From Candidatus Parabeggiatoa sp. nov. 2 (lineage in GTDB: Bacteria > Pseudomonadota > Gammaproteobacteria > Beggiatoales > Beggiatoaceae), in the NCBI GenBank assembly GCA_002085445.1, contig NBMI01000126.1, positions 1 to 37,320 of the forward strand: DNA of 37,320 nucleotides, in the 5' to 3' direction. The notes beneath the pieces are model-generated. The model was given only the letters and a program-made list of their open reading frames with translations. It did no database searches and was not told the DNA's origin. Position numbers and translations under genes: made by a program. Below are positions 8,858-17,427 of the stretch, piece by piece (the stretch's first letter is position 1; the number at the start of each line of letters is the position of its first letter).

Positions 8858-11800
8858 CTAAAGTTTGGACTCCTGAACAAGACACCTTTGGGCCGGTTCA
8901 AACCATTGAGCCAGCCCATCTTGCAGCGCTTCGGCCGCCTCAGTGGGTGTTTTTTTGCCCATGATGACGGCCGCTGTGCTTTTCTGCATCAGTGCTTTGC
9001 CGTTTGGTATACCCTCCATCAACTTTGGAAATACCCAAAGCACGTCCGTTTCACGCCCCTCAGTCAGAGCAAGGAAGGCCTTCGCGTGCTGATTACGGAT
9101 ATCAGGTGCTTTTTTGTGCATGGCAAAAAAGCCGGGTAACTCATTGCTAAATAGTTCACCCGTTTCTGGTTTGGTTAGCCATTCCAAGAATAGCTTTGCT
9201 TCTTCCTTGTGCTTTGAAGCGGCGTTCAATCCGACACCAAAACCGGAATGATAGATGATATACTCAGACTGTCCTGCTGGGGCTGGGATGGCAAAAACAC
9301 TCCAGTTAAAATCCAGTTTTTCAGATTCAAGGTGGGAAATTTCTATAGAACGGGCCAGAAACATCGCCGCTTGCCCTTGCTCGAAGAGTTGTTTGCTTTC
9401 CTCATAATTGACCGTTTCAGGTGTCGGTGGCAAATAGGGGGCCATGTCGGCAACGGCTTGGAACGCTGCAACGACCTGTTCATCGTTAAAACAACGGTGG
9501 CCGTTTTCGTATTCCAATCGGCCCTCACGCCCGCCTATAAAGTTGGGCGCCAAGTTCATAAATATCAGCTCCGAGGTTGCCCAACCGGTTTCTATCCCGT
9601 TGGCAAACGGGATCGTTCCGGCCTCTTTGAGGGTTTGCGCGGTGGCGAGTAGTTCAGCCCAAGTGGTGGGCACTTTCAAATCCAGTTTATTGAAGAGATC
9701 AATATTATAATAAATCGCCTGGGAAACTGCCCGGAAAGGTACCGCATACGGCTCGCCCTTATCAGAGAGCCAAGCTTGACGCGAATGTCGATCAAAGTTT
9801 TCTGTTAAGCCAGGCAAGTTCCCCAGTGGTTCCAGATAACCGGCTTCAAAAAGGTAGCGAGAGCGCGAAAACGGTCTCAAATAGAACAGATCGGGCGCTA
9901 TCTGATGTTCCAGTTGAAATTGCAGCATTTCAGTGTACCAAGGTACCACGGCTGGCTGGAATTTGACGGTAATATTGGGATGTTTGGCCGTGAAGTCGGC
10001 CAGAACTCGGTTGACTTTTTCTACCTCTATTGTTCGCCAAGCCTCAAAGGTTAAAACGACTTGGCCGTCGTCCGTCGTTTTTGAGTCAGCCTGTTCTTGA
10101 ACAGTGGTTAGTTCTTGCTTCGACGTTTCGGTTGATTGAAACAAGGACAAGCGCATATCGCCATAAATATAAGCCATTGAGATGACCGTTATCAAAAACA
10201 CCAACGGAAAAACGACTTGTCCTATTAAGGCGATAGGTTTCAACGCCTCCGTATTTTCTTTAAGGATAGCGCGTTGGCCGATCACAAGCACTAACAGTTG
10301 GAAGACGATTAGCCCATAAATCACGTAAAAAGCATAATCAAGTGCCACCGCATAACCGATCTCATCGGGTAAACCATTTGCCAGACTTAAGTGGAAAAAG
10401 GCCACCGCCACTAGGGTACCGCTGACAGCAGCCACTGAACCTTCTCCAAAAGGCAAAAACAGGATTAAATATGAGATACCCAACAAAAACAACAGAGGAA
10501 GCAAGTTCTTGATGAGAAAGCTCACAATATGTCTCTTGATTTCAATAACCGCATTGAAGCGTGAATATTCGAGGTTGGAATCGGTTCCAAAAAAGTATGG
10601 ATCACCTAAAGTGGTTTCATTTTTCACCGTATCTTGAAATAAATGAGCCCTGTTGACTTTCCAATCGGTAATCAAGCTCAAGACGTGATTTCGCTTAAAC
10701 TTATTCAAAATTCCTTCGTTGCTGGTTTCACCCATGCCCACATAATCAACCACATAGATGAGGTTATGGCGGGTTAGGTTAGCATGGCGAAATCTCACCG
10801 CCACAGATTGCGTATCAAAGGGGTAATCTCTAAACTGAAAATGTTCCTGAAAATCGCCTTTGATATGGTAAGCCCGATAGATGATATCATTGGGCAAGAT
10901 TTTCTCATCAATGGGTTCTCCCAACTTGAGTACTTTAAATCCATCACGGATTGAATTGAGAAAGTTAATTTGGGTGGCATTGACACCACGTAGATAGCGA
11001 AACCACAGGTAAAAATCGGCCTCATACTGGGATTTTTTGGCATCAAGATGACTAACTTCATTGAAATCTATGCCGGTGTAGACAATATTGGTTTTGTACA
11101 TGTATTGTCCACCAAGAGTCACAATGCGCCCGGCCGCTAATTCTTCCTCAAGATTAGCAATACGTTTGATGTTATGCACCAGTTGAAACTGTGTCAAGGC
11201 GGAGATAAGCTTTTGGTTTTTAAACACGCCGACGACTAAGGGTTTAACCGCGTTTCTATGCTGATCAAAGTAAAAAGGCCCGTTGAGACCTTTGACGGTT
11301 CTTTCCAGACTTGTTCGGCCGGCTAAGTAATCCCTCAATTTTTGGCGTTCTTGTTTCAGCGTTTCTGGCAAGCCTTGAACTTTGGTTTTTTGCATCACGT
11401 CAATAGCCACCATGGCGGACTCGTATGCCATTGCCATTACCCAACCAGGTTTTTCAGGGTATTTTCTGACATATTCACTTCGGATATGTTGTACGCTTTC
11501 ACCTCCAATATCCCAGATCAGGGGAGACGCTACATAAATACCATCCGTAAAATAGCCGGGTTGTGCCTGTTCTTCAGGGTATTCATTAAATAGGGCCGGA
11601 ACCACCGAGTTACTAGCGACGATGGGAGATTTTAAACCTTTACGTTTCATTGAAACGATAAACTTTGTCATTTCACGGTCGCGCAATTGCACCAAAATCA
11701 GACCGGGGTTTTCCAGCAATAACGCACTCGCCGTTTCTTCTATCTGTTCGTCCACGTTGTCCGCTTTGGCATTAACTACCCATTTTTTGTTGATTTTGCC

Positions 11801-12451
11801 CTTTAAACCCAAAAAGGCGTTTTCAAAGTCATTAACCACAATGGTGGGCAAATCATCTTGGTCATCATAAACGATACTGACCCGTTCGTGTTTCATAATT
11901 TTTTTAACATAATTTGCAAAAAAAACACCTTCATATCCACTGTTGGGAATCGTTCTAAAATACCACTCATTCCGTTCAGTCACGTAGTCAGCATTACATA
12001 AAGCGGTAATGGCCGGCAGGCCCGCTTCTTTATAAACTTTTCCCCCTTCGGCACAGACATAACTAAAAAAATGCCCCAGTACAACGAGAGCCTTATTTTG
12101 CGCCACAATATCGAGGGCGACTTGTTTGGCCTTCTCTTTATCACCTTGGTCGTCAAACACAAGTAATTCAACGGGTTTACCATTAACCCCGCCCGCTTGG
12201 TTGACAGTGTCAAGATACATTTGGACCCCGTTGACCATTTCCTTGCCTTGTTGTTGATAACCTTCATTCATTGAAGTCACAAGGGCAATATAAATCGGCT
12301 CCTCTTTTGAAAAGAGGCCCGTTTTGAACAGGGCAAAAAGGACTAAAGCCAATATCAACAGAGTGAATAGGCGAGTATTGCGTTTAAATTTCATTACTGG
12401 TTCTTCGTTATCAGTTGTTGGGTTTTGAGAGTGAATTGAGTGTTCGTTCAT
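8858..12451 (-). CDS. Tripartite receptor 2: LivJ-type binding domain + pLGIC + solute-binding protein
   Basis: Paralogue of the gene at 611-4156 with the same order of modules. From ATG 12451 it has 1197 residues: a short N-terminal tail, a hydrophobic segment at about 26-45, a LivJ-like domain (GHFFSYVC and a second Cys 18 residues on), a pLGIC ectodomain with RDYPFDTQ ending near residue 548, four membrane helices, and a family 1 solute-binding protein. In M2 the residue matching GLIC Glu222 is Ala674, but the His at 687 is kept. Start choice: ATG 12451 begins a 19-residue leader shared without indels with receptor 3. ATG 12394 matches the receptor 1 start, and a TTG at 12469 is possible; none has a strong ribosome site. 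The solute-binding part is nearly 90 percent identical to receptor 1 by eye, while the LivJ part has diverged much more. Confidence 0.92.
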   Translation of the reverse strand: MNEHSIHSQNPTTDNEEPVMKFKRNTRLFTLLILALVLFALFKTGLFSKEEPIYIALVTSMNEGYQQQGKEMVNGVQMYLDTVNQAGGVNGKPVELLVFDDQGDKEKAKQVALDIVAQNKALVVLGHFFSYVCAEGGKVYKEAGLPAITALCNADYVTERNEWYFRTIPNSGYEGVFFANYVKKIMKHERVSIVYDDQDDLPTIVVNDFENAFLGLKGKINKKWVVNAKADNVDEQIEETASALLLENPGLILVQLRDREMTKFIVSMKRKGLKSPIVASNSVVPALFNEYPEEQAQPGYFTDGIYVASPLIWDIGGESVQHIRSEYVRKYPEKPGWVMAMAYESAMVAIDVMQKTKVQGLPETLKQERQKLRDYLAGRTSLERTVKGLNGPFYFDQHRNAVKPLVVGVFKNQKLISALTQFQLVHNIKRIANLEEELAAGRIVTLGGQYMYKTNIVYTGIDFNEVSHLDAKKSQYEADFYLWFRYLRGVNATQINFLNSIRDGFKVLKLGEPIDEKILPNDIIYRAYHIKGDFQEHFQFRDYPFDTQSVAVRFRHANLTRHNLIYVVDYVGMGETSNEGILNKFKRNHVLSLITDWKVNRAHLFQDTVKNETTLGDPYFFGTDSNLEYSRFNAVIEIKRHIVSFLIKNLLPLLFLLGISYLILFLPFGEGSVAAVSGTLVAVAFFHLSLANGLPDEIGYAVALDYAFYVIYGLIVFQLLVLVIGQRAILKENTEALKPIALIGQVVFPLVFLITVISMAYIYGDMRLSLFQSTETSKQELTTVQEQADSKTTDDGQVVLTFEAWRTIEVEKVNRVLADFTAKHPNITVKFQPAVVPWYTEMLQFQLEHQIAPDLFYLRPFSRSRYLFEAGYLEPLGNLPGLTENFDRHSRQAWLSDKGEPYAVPFRAVSQAIYYNIDLFNKLDLKVPTTWAELLATAQTLKEAGTIPFANGIETGWATSELIFMNLAPNFIGGREGRLEYENGHRCFNDEQVVAAFQAVADMAPYLPPTPETVNYEESKQLFEQGQAAMFLARSIEISHLESEKLDFNWSVFAIPAPAGQSEYIIYHSGFGVGLNAASKHKEEAKLFLEWLTKPETGELFSNELPGFFAMHKKAPDIRNQHAKAFLALTEGRETDVLWVFPKLMEGIPNGKALMQKSTAAVIMGKKTPTEAAEALQDGLAQWFEPAQRCLVQESKL

Positions 12452-12470
12452 AAATTTTTTGAACCCCAAG

Positions 12471-12490
12471 CCAGGGGCGTTGCCCCTGGC
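12471..12490. repeat. CCAGGGGCGTTGCCCCTGG palindrome
   Basis: A short perfect hairpin (8-bp arms, 3-nt loop) just upstream of receptor gene 2. The same sequence occurs at 34722-34740, and a decayed form with the same downstream TATATTAATCTCG context lies near 33294-33327. It is a dispersed small palindrome family. Confidence 0.75.
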
Positions 12491-12690
12491 TATATTAATC
12501 TCGCCCCGTTGGGGCTAATTTGTTAACTTTAGCCGGAGTCCAAACTTTAGTTTGGCAGTCGTCTAAACGTAAGGAAGGCCGGCGTTCAAACTTTAGTTTG
12601 ACAGTGCCAAACAGTCTCTGACACTCTCAAACTAAAATCGTTGCTCCCGTTTTTGCTCTTTAAACTCAATGTTCAAGTTTTTTTAGCAAT

Positions 12691-12828
12691 AACTACAGGG
12701 ATTGCATTAAAGCCACGGATGGGGGTTATTAACCGAGGTATGAACTGTGAGGGTTCACGAGACTTCATCCAATTGATGCTCTATTTTATCTTAGGCTTAT
12801 CCGTGGCTTTAATGCAATCCTTGTAGTT
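12691..12828. mobile_element. 138-bp element with 30-bp terminal inverted repeats, copy 1
   Basis: The left arm (12691-12720) starts AACTACAGGGATTGCATTAA and the right arm (12799-12828) is its reverse complement with one mismatch. The interior, about 78 bp, is largely shared with copy 2 at 13065-13207. The sequence flanking the left arm (CAATGTTCAAGTTTTTTTAG) is shared with copy 2 as well, so the duplicated unit is larger than the hairpin. No coding capacity. Confidence 0.65.
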
Positions 12829-13013
12829 TGACGATAAAACCCTTAGCATTAATACGTCAATAACGGGTAATTTGTGGGCCATAGACTGAAATGAGTCAGT
12901 TTTTATGATCTGTGAGAAGTCATTAATTGATTACTTTTTTTGACGATAAAACCCTTAACATTAATACGTCAATAACGGGTAATTTGTGGGCCATAGACTG
13001 AAATGAGTCAGTA
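12829..13013 (+). repeat. Direct repeat of a ~74-bp unit, two copies
   Basis: The unit TTGACGATAAAACCCTTA, then ATTAATACGTCAATAACGGG, ending GACTGAAATGAGTCAGT occurs at about 12827-12900 and 12939-13013. A diverged copy in reverse orientation lies at about 26137-26212. Confidence 0.75.
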
Positions 13014-13064
13014 AAGGATTCACGTTAATCGTCTATAACTCAATGTTCAAGTTTTTTTAGCAAT

Positions 13065-13207
13065 AACTACAGGGATTGCATTAAAGCCACGGATGGGGGT
13101 TATTAACCGAGGGTTTTTATGATCTGTGAGGGTTCACGAGACTTCATCCAATTGACGATTTGTTTTATTTTAAGTTTATCCGTGGCTTTAATGCAATCCT
13201 TGTCGTT
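13065..13207. mobile_element. 143-bp element with 30-bp terminal inverted repeats, copy 2
   Basis: Second copy of the hairpin element at 12691-12828. The arms are at 13065-13094 and 13178-13207. The interior differs from copy 1 by a few indels and substitutions, which shows that the two copies have aged separately. Confidence 0.65.
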
Positions 13208-13287
13208 CTGTTTTGGAAACTTGAACATCAAGTTAAAAAAACTAACTTTTGCGTAGACGTTTGGACGGATTTAAAAGCGTTGCCAAA

Positions 13288-13395
13288 AGTTTGGACTCCT
13301 GCCAAACTCAAGTTTGGACTCCGGACTCCTGCCAAATTCAAGTTTGGACTCCGGACTTCTGCCAAACTAAAGTTTGGACTCCTCCTTACGTTTGG
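13288..13395 (+). repeat. Cluster of CCAAACTAAAGTTTGGACTC palindromes
   Basis: Four units of the palindromic motif (some with CAAACTCAAGTTTG or CAAATTCAAGTTTG) each followed by ACTCC. Single copies of this dispersed family occur near 4301, 8850, 12540, 12585, 26315-26390, 28857 and 37300. Confidence 0.8.
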
Positions 13396-13399
13396 ACGA

Positions 13400-13461
13400 C
13401 TGATAACGGATCACTGAACACTGCTGCTCACTGATAACTGATAACTGATAACTGATAACTG
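13400..13461 (-). repeat. TAACTGA heptamer array abutting the 3' end of receptor gene 3
   Basis: Five clean TAACTGA-type heptamers at 13430-13460 plus degenerate ones back to 13400. The array begins immediately next to the stop codon of receptor gene 3, exactly where receptors 1 and 2 continue into the solute-binding domain. Confidence 0.85.
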
Positions 13462-15780
13462 CTATAGATAGATATAAGCCATTGAGATTATCGCTATCAA
13501 AAACGCAATAGGATAAACAATTTGTCCTATTAAGGCGACAAGTTTTAAGGCTTCTTCATTTTCTTGAAACAGATCGCGTTGGCTGATCACTAGCAGTAAC
13601 AGTTGGAATATGATTAGCCCATAAATCACGTAAAAAGCATAATCAAGTGCCACCGCATAACCGATCCCGTCGGGTAAACCGTTTGCCAGACTTAGGTGGA
13701 AAAAGGCCACCGCCACTAGGGTACCGCTGACAGCCGCCACTGAACCTTCTCCAAAAGGCAAAAACATGATCAAGTATGAGATACCCACCAGAAACAAGAT
13801 AGGGAGCAAGTTCTTGGTGATAAAGCTAAGCGTATCTCTTTTGATGTCAATGACGGCATTAAAGCGTGAGTATTCGAGGTTGGAATCGGTTCCAAAAAAG
13901 CTTGGATTACCTAAAGTGGTTTCATTTGTTATCGTGTTTGGAAAGAAATTAGCCCCCTTGACTTCCCAATCGGTAATCAAGCTCAAGACGTGATTTCGCT
14001 TAAATTTAGTCAAAATCCCTTCGTTGCTGGTTTCACTCATACCCACATAGTCAACCACATAGATGAGGTTATGGCGGGTTAGGTTAGCATGGCGAAATCT
14101 CACCGCCACAGATTGCGTATCAAAGGGGTAATCTCTAAACTGAAAATGTTCCTTAAAATCGCCTTTGATATGGTAAGCCCGATAGATGGCCTCATTGGGC
14201 AAGATTTTCTCAGCAATGGGTTCCCCCAACTTGAGTTCTTTAAATCCATCACGGATTGAATTGAGAAAGTTAATGTGGGTGGCATTTATACCACGTAGAT
14301 AACGAAACCATAAGTAAAAATCTACCTCAGCCTTGGAATTTTTGATTTCAAGCTGACTCACTTCATTGAAATCTATGCCGGTGTAGACAATATTGGTTTT
14401 GTACATATATTGTCCAGCAAGCGTCACAATACGTTCAGCGGCCAATTCTTTGTCAAGATTACCAATAAGTTTGAGATCAGATACTGGTTGAAACTGTGTC
14501 AAGGCGGAAATAAATTGCTGTTTTTTAAACACGCCTACGGCTAAGGGTTTAACCGCGTTTCCATGCTTATCAAAGTAAAAACGTCCATTGATGCCTTCAA
14601 TGCCCTTTTCCATGCGGGTCAGTGTGGCTAAATAATCTCTCATTTTTTGGCGTTCTTCTGTCAACGCTTCTGGTTGGCCTTTAATTCCAACTTTTTGCAT
14701 CGCCTCGATAGCCAAAGAAGCGGCCTCGAATGCCATTGCCACCATCCAAATGGGTTTTTCTTGGTATTTTCTGATATATTCCTTTCGGCCTTTCTGTGCA
14801 GATTCACCCGTAATATCCCATATCAGGGGCGCTGTGGCATGGATACCGTCGGTAAAATAACCGGGTTGTGCTTTTTCTTCTGGATATTCACTAAAACTGG
14901 CCGCAAAGGTGTTTTTACCCACTGTATCACCACCGATAATGGGATAGTGCAAACCTTTGCGTTTCATTGAGACGATGAATTTTTTCGCATTTTTGGTAGG
15001 CAATGCTAAAAAAATCAGGCCGGGGTTATCCCGTAAGAATGCTTCGGTGATCTTCTTAATTGAGTCGTCTACGTTGTCAGCTTCAGCATGAATATTCCAT
15101 TTCTGTTTGATTTGTCCTTTTAAACCTCTGAATGGGTTTTCAAAACCCTTCATAAGGGAACGAGAATAATCATTCTGATCATCATAGACAATGCTGACCG
15201 TTTTGTGCTTCATAATCCTTTTGACGTAATTTGCCAAAAAAACACCTTGGAATTGATTGCCGGGGACGACTCGAAAATACCAGTCATTCTCTTTGGTGAC
15301 GGCATCGGCCATACATGAGGGTGTAATGGCTGGAATGCCGGCCTGTTGGTAAACTTGTCCGGCTTTGATGCAAGCGTTGCTGAATAGATGTCCTAGCACG
15401 ACGAGGGCTTGGTTTTGCTTGGCGATCTCTAACGCAATTTGTTTGGCCTTCTGTTCGTCACCTTGATCGTTGTACACAAGCAACTTAACCTGTTTGCCAT
15501 TAACCCCGCCGGCTTGGTTGATGGTGTCAATATAGAGTTGAGCACCCCGGCGCATGGCTTCTCCTTCGGCTCGAAAATGTTTATTCACGGAATGCACAAG
15601 GGCGATATAAATCGGCTCTTCTTGTGATGAAAAGAGGCCCGATTTGAAGACGGCAAACAGGGCTAAAGCCAATAATATCAGCAGAGTGAATATGAAGAGG
15701 CGAGCGTTGAACTTGAACTTCATCGCCCGTTCTTCGTTATCAGTTGTTGGATTGAGATAGTGAATTAAGTATTTGTTCAT
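13462..15780 (-). CDS. Receptor 3: LivJ-type binding domain + pLGIC, without the C-terminal binding protein
   Basis: Third paralogue, 772 residues from ATG 15780. It has an N-terminal hydrophobic segment at about 27-47, a LivJ-like domain (GHLFSNAC and a second conserved Cys), a pLGIC ectodomain with RDYPFDTQ ending near residue 556, and M1-M4. It then stops two codons after the M4 segment ISMAYIY. The M2 residue equivalent to GLIC Glu222 is Ala682, and the His at 695 is conserved. No remnant of a solute-binding protein follows; the DNA changes straight into a TAACTGA array. The length is that of a complete LivJ-pLGIC, so the protein is probably functional. ATG 15780 starts the leader shared with receptor 2 and has GAGAGA upstream; ATG 15723 or 15810 are alternatives. 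Confidence 0.9.
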   Translation of the reverse strand: MNKYLIHYLNPTTDNEERAMKFKFNARLFIFTLLILLALALFAVFKSGLFSSQEEPIYIALVHSVNKHFRAEGEAMRRGAQLYIDTINQAGGVNGKQVKLLVYNDQGDEQKAKQIALEIAKQNQALVVLGHLFSNACIKAGQVYQQAGIPAITPSCMADAVTKENDWYFRVVPGNQFQGVFLANYVKRIMKHKTVSIVYDDQNDYSRSLMKGFENPFRGLKGQIKQKWNIHAEADNVDDSIKKITEAFLRDNPGLIFLALPTKNAKKFIVSMKRKGLHYPIIGGDTVGKNTFAASFSEYPEEKAQPGYFTDGIHATAPLIWDITGESAQKGRKEYIRKYQEKPIWMVAMAFEAASLAIEAMQKVGIKGQPEALTEERQKMRDYLATLTRMEKGIEGINGRFYFDKHGNAVKPLAVGVFKKQQFISALTQFQPVSDLKLIGNLDKELAAERIVTLAGQYMYKTNIVYTGIDFNEVSQLEIKNSKAEVDFYLWFRYLRGINATHINFLNSIRDGFKELKLGEPIAEKILPNEAIYRAYHIKGDFKEHFQFRDYPFDTQSVAVRFRHANLTRHNLIYVVDYVGMSETSNEGILTKFKRNHVLSLITDWEVKGANFFPNTITNETTLGNPSFFGTDSNLEYSRFNAVIDIKRDTLSFITKNLLPILFLVGISYLIMFLPFGEGSVAAVSGTLVAVAFFHLSLANGLPDGIGYAVALDYAFYVIYGLIIFQLLLLVISQRDLFQENEEALKLVALIGQIVYPIAFLIAIISMAYIYL

Positions 15781-15835
15781 AAATGGTCTCTCAGAAAGTG
15801 TTTTAAGCATTAATCCTTGTAGTTCTTTTAGGGGG

Positions 15836-16295
15836 CAACAATAACTACAAGGATTCGTTAGAATAAAGGATTAGAGCGTGGCGGTGTTTGGATTAAAAGC
15901 TAACTTGCGGTTTTTTATCCTTTTTTATAACGAACATCGCGAAGCTAATCCTTGTAGTTGCTTTTTTTTAATCCGTTATTATAACGAATCCTTGTAGTTG
16001 CTTTATCCGTTATTATAACGAATCCTTGTAGTTGCTTTATCCGTTATTATAACGAATCCTTGTAGTTGTAGCTTTTATCCTTTTTTATAACGAATCCTTG
16101 TAGTTGTAGCTTTTATCCTTTTTTATAACGAATCCTTGTAGTTGTTGGTTTTATCCGTTATTATAACGAATCCTTGTAGTTGTAGCTTTTATCCTTTTTT
16201 ATAACGAATCCTTGTAGTTGTTGCTTTTATCCTTTTTTATAACGAATCCTTGTAGTTGTTGCTTTTATCCTTTTTTATAACGAATCCTTAAGTCG
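15836..16295 (-). repeat. Tandem ~38-bp repeat array upstream of receptor gene 3
   Basis: About ten copies of the unit TTATAACGAATCCTTGTAGT plus a TGCTTTTATCC tail, preceded at 15836-15880 by one copy in the opposite orientation (ACTACAAGGATTCGTTAGAA). This is the same family as at 290-598. Units vary at one to four positions and there are no spacers. No gene was seen between 15811 and 16373. Confidence 0.8.
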
Positions 16296-16373
16296 CTAAA
16301 GCGACTACTACGAACCAAGTTCTGTAATGTACGGCATTCTCATCTTCTCCTCGTAGTCTTCAACAAAAATTAA

Positions 16374-16811
16374 TTAGGGAGAGGGGGAATCTAAATCGGT
16401 TTTTGGGACGACAGTAATCTGAACATTTTCTATTTGGGAACTAGATCGGCTATATTCAAAAAAATCATCATAATAAGTGTAAAAGAACCTTATTCTGACG
16501 TTGTGTTCGCCTAATGTTGCTGTCTCAGTCGCCGTGAGTTGTACTCGCGCTATCATTGTACATCGAGAGATTACACCGCTACTGGTTATGGTACCAAAAA
16601 GGTTATTGGTATCTATTTCATCAAATTCAGCATAAGCAGTGATGAGATAATCGTCACTTGCAAAACAAACAGATTCATAAATAGAAAATGTTTTGGTTTC
16701 GCTCGGTTGCAGTTGTATTATTATTTCTTCTTCATCAAACTCACTGCAACCTAAAACCATCAGAGCAAGACTTGTTAACAAGACTTGTTTCATTAGAAAT
16801 GATTTATGCAT
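16374..16811 (-). CDS. Small putative lipoprotein, function unknown
   Basis: A 145-residue protein beginning at ATG 16811, with AGGAG 7 nt upstream; this decides against the in-frame TTG at 16829. The first 21 residues are a bacterial lipoprotein signal peptide with lipobox VLGC, so Cys22 is the expected lipidation site. Acidic residues follow directly (SEFDEEE), which in gammaproteobacteria is compatible with either membrane. The rest is rich in beta-forming residues (for example IARVQLTATETATL and VRIRFFYTYYDDFFEY) and could be a small immunoglobulin-like or beta-sandwich domain. I do not recognise a family. It stands alone between the repeat array and the folE2 region, on the same strand as the receptor genes. 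Confidence 0.7.
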   Translation of the reverse strand: MHKSFLMKQVLLTSLALMVLGCSEFDEEEIIIQLQPSETKTFSIYESVCFASDDYLITAYAEFDEIDTNNLFGTITSSGVISRCTMIARVQLTATETATLGEHNVRIRFFYTYYDDFFEYSRSSSQIENVQITVVPKTDLDSPSP

Positions 16812-16829
16812 AAATTGTCTCCTAATCAA

Positions 16830-17427
16830 AAGAAACCAAGGCTGAACGCCGGAGTCATGAGCGAAGCGAGATCATTTTAAACAAACTGTTTTACCCAGAA
16901 GGGGGGTGAAAATAATTAATGATTAATGATTAATGATTAATGATTTTAAGGATATTTCGTTTTTATGAGTGATTTAATGAAGAGGAACAAAAGTGGGATC
17001 AAGTTATCGATCCCTCGGAACTTGATTTTCACCACCCCAAGTAAAATGTGAAACTTTCGTTCCGAGCGTAGCGAGATAAACTTTCGTTCCGAGCGTAGCG
17101 AGATAAACCTGTGGTAAAGGTATTAGAGATGCGCCAACCCTGAAAGGGTTGAATGTGAAATAAAACTATTTCATAAAGAAGGTATTGAAGTTCCGTTTCG
17201 TCTATTTATTTAATTATTTTGATTGGCTTATGTGATTTTAATTGAGATAATTTAACAAACATTCAACCCCTTCGGGGTTGGTACCCCAGTACCCCAGGTT
17301 TCACCTGGGGCTATTCACATTCAACCCCTTTGGGGTTGGTTGTGGAAGGCTCGCTTCCACAGGTGGAGCCTGCGGCTATTCTGAAACTGTCGATTTTAAA
17401 ATGATTTCCATGCCAAGTATAACAACT
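16830..17427. repeat. Gene-free spacer with heptamers and palindromes
   Basis: Contains a TAATGAT heptamer array (about 16915-16945), a duplicated TTTCGTTCCGAGCGTAGCGA segment (17056-17106), one copy of a dispersed unit with GTGGGATCAAGTT...TTCACCACCCCA (16979-17043, also at 20665 and 21068), and several CAACCCCTTCGGGGTTG hairpins between 17260 and 17340. The hairpins lie on the 3' side of folE2 and could end its transcript. No gene seen. Confidence 0.6.

Noticed and set aside
12641..12826. 61-residue plus-strand open frame
   Set aside because: It is entirely inside the hairpin element with 30-bp arms.
15905..16295. Possible CRISPR array of ~38-bp repeats
   Set aside because: Units abut directly with no unique spacers, vary in sequence and occur in both orientations elsewhere; a plain tandem repeat.
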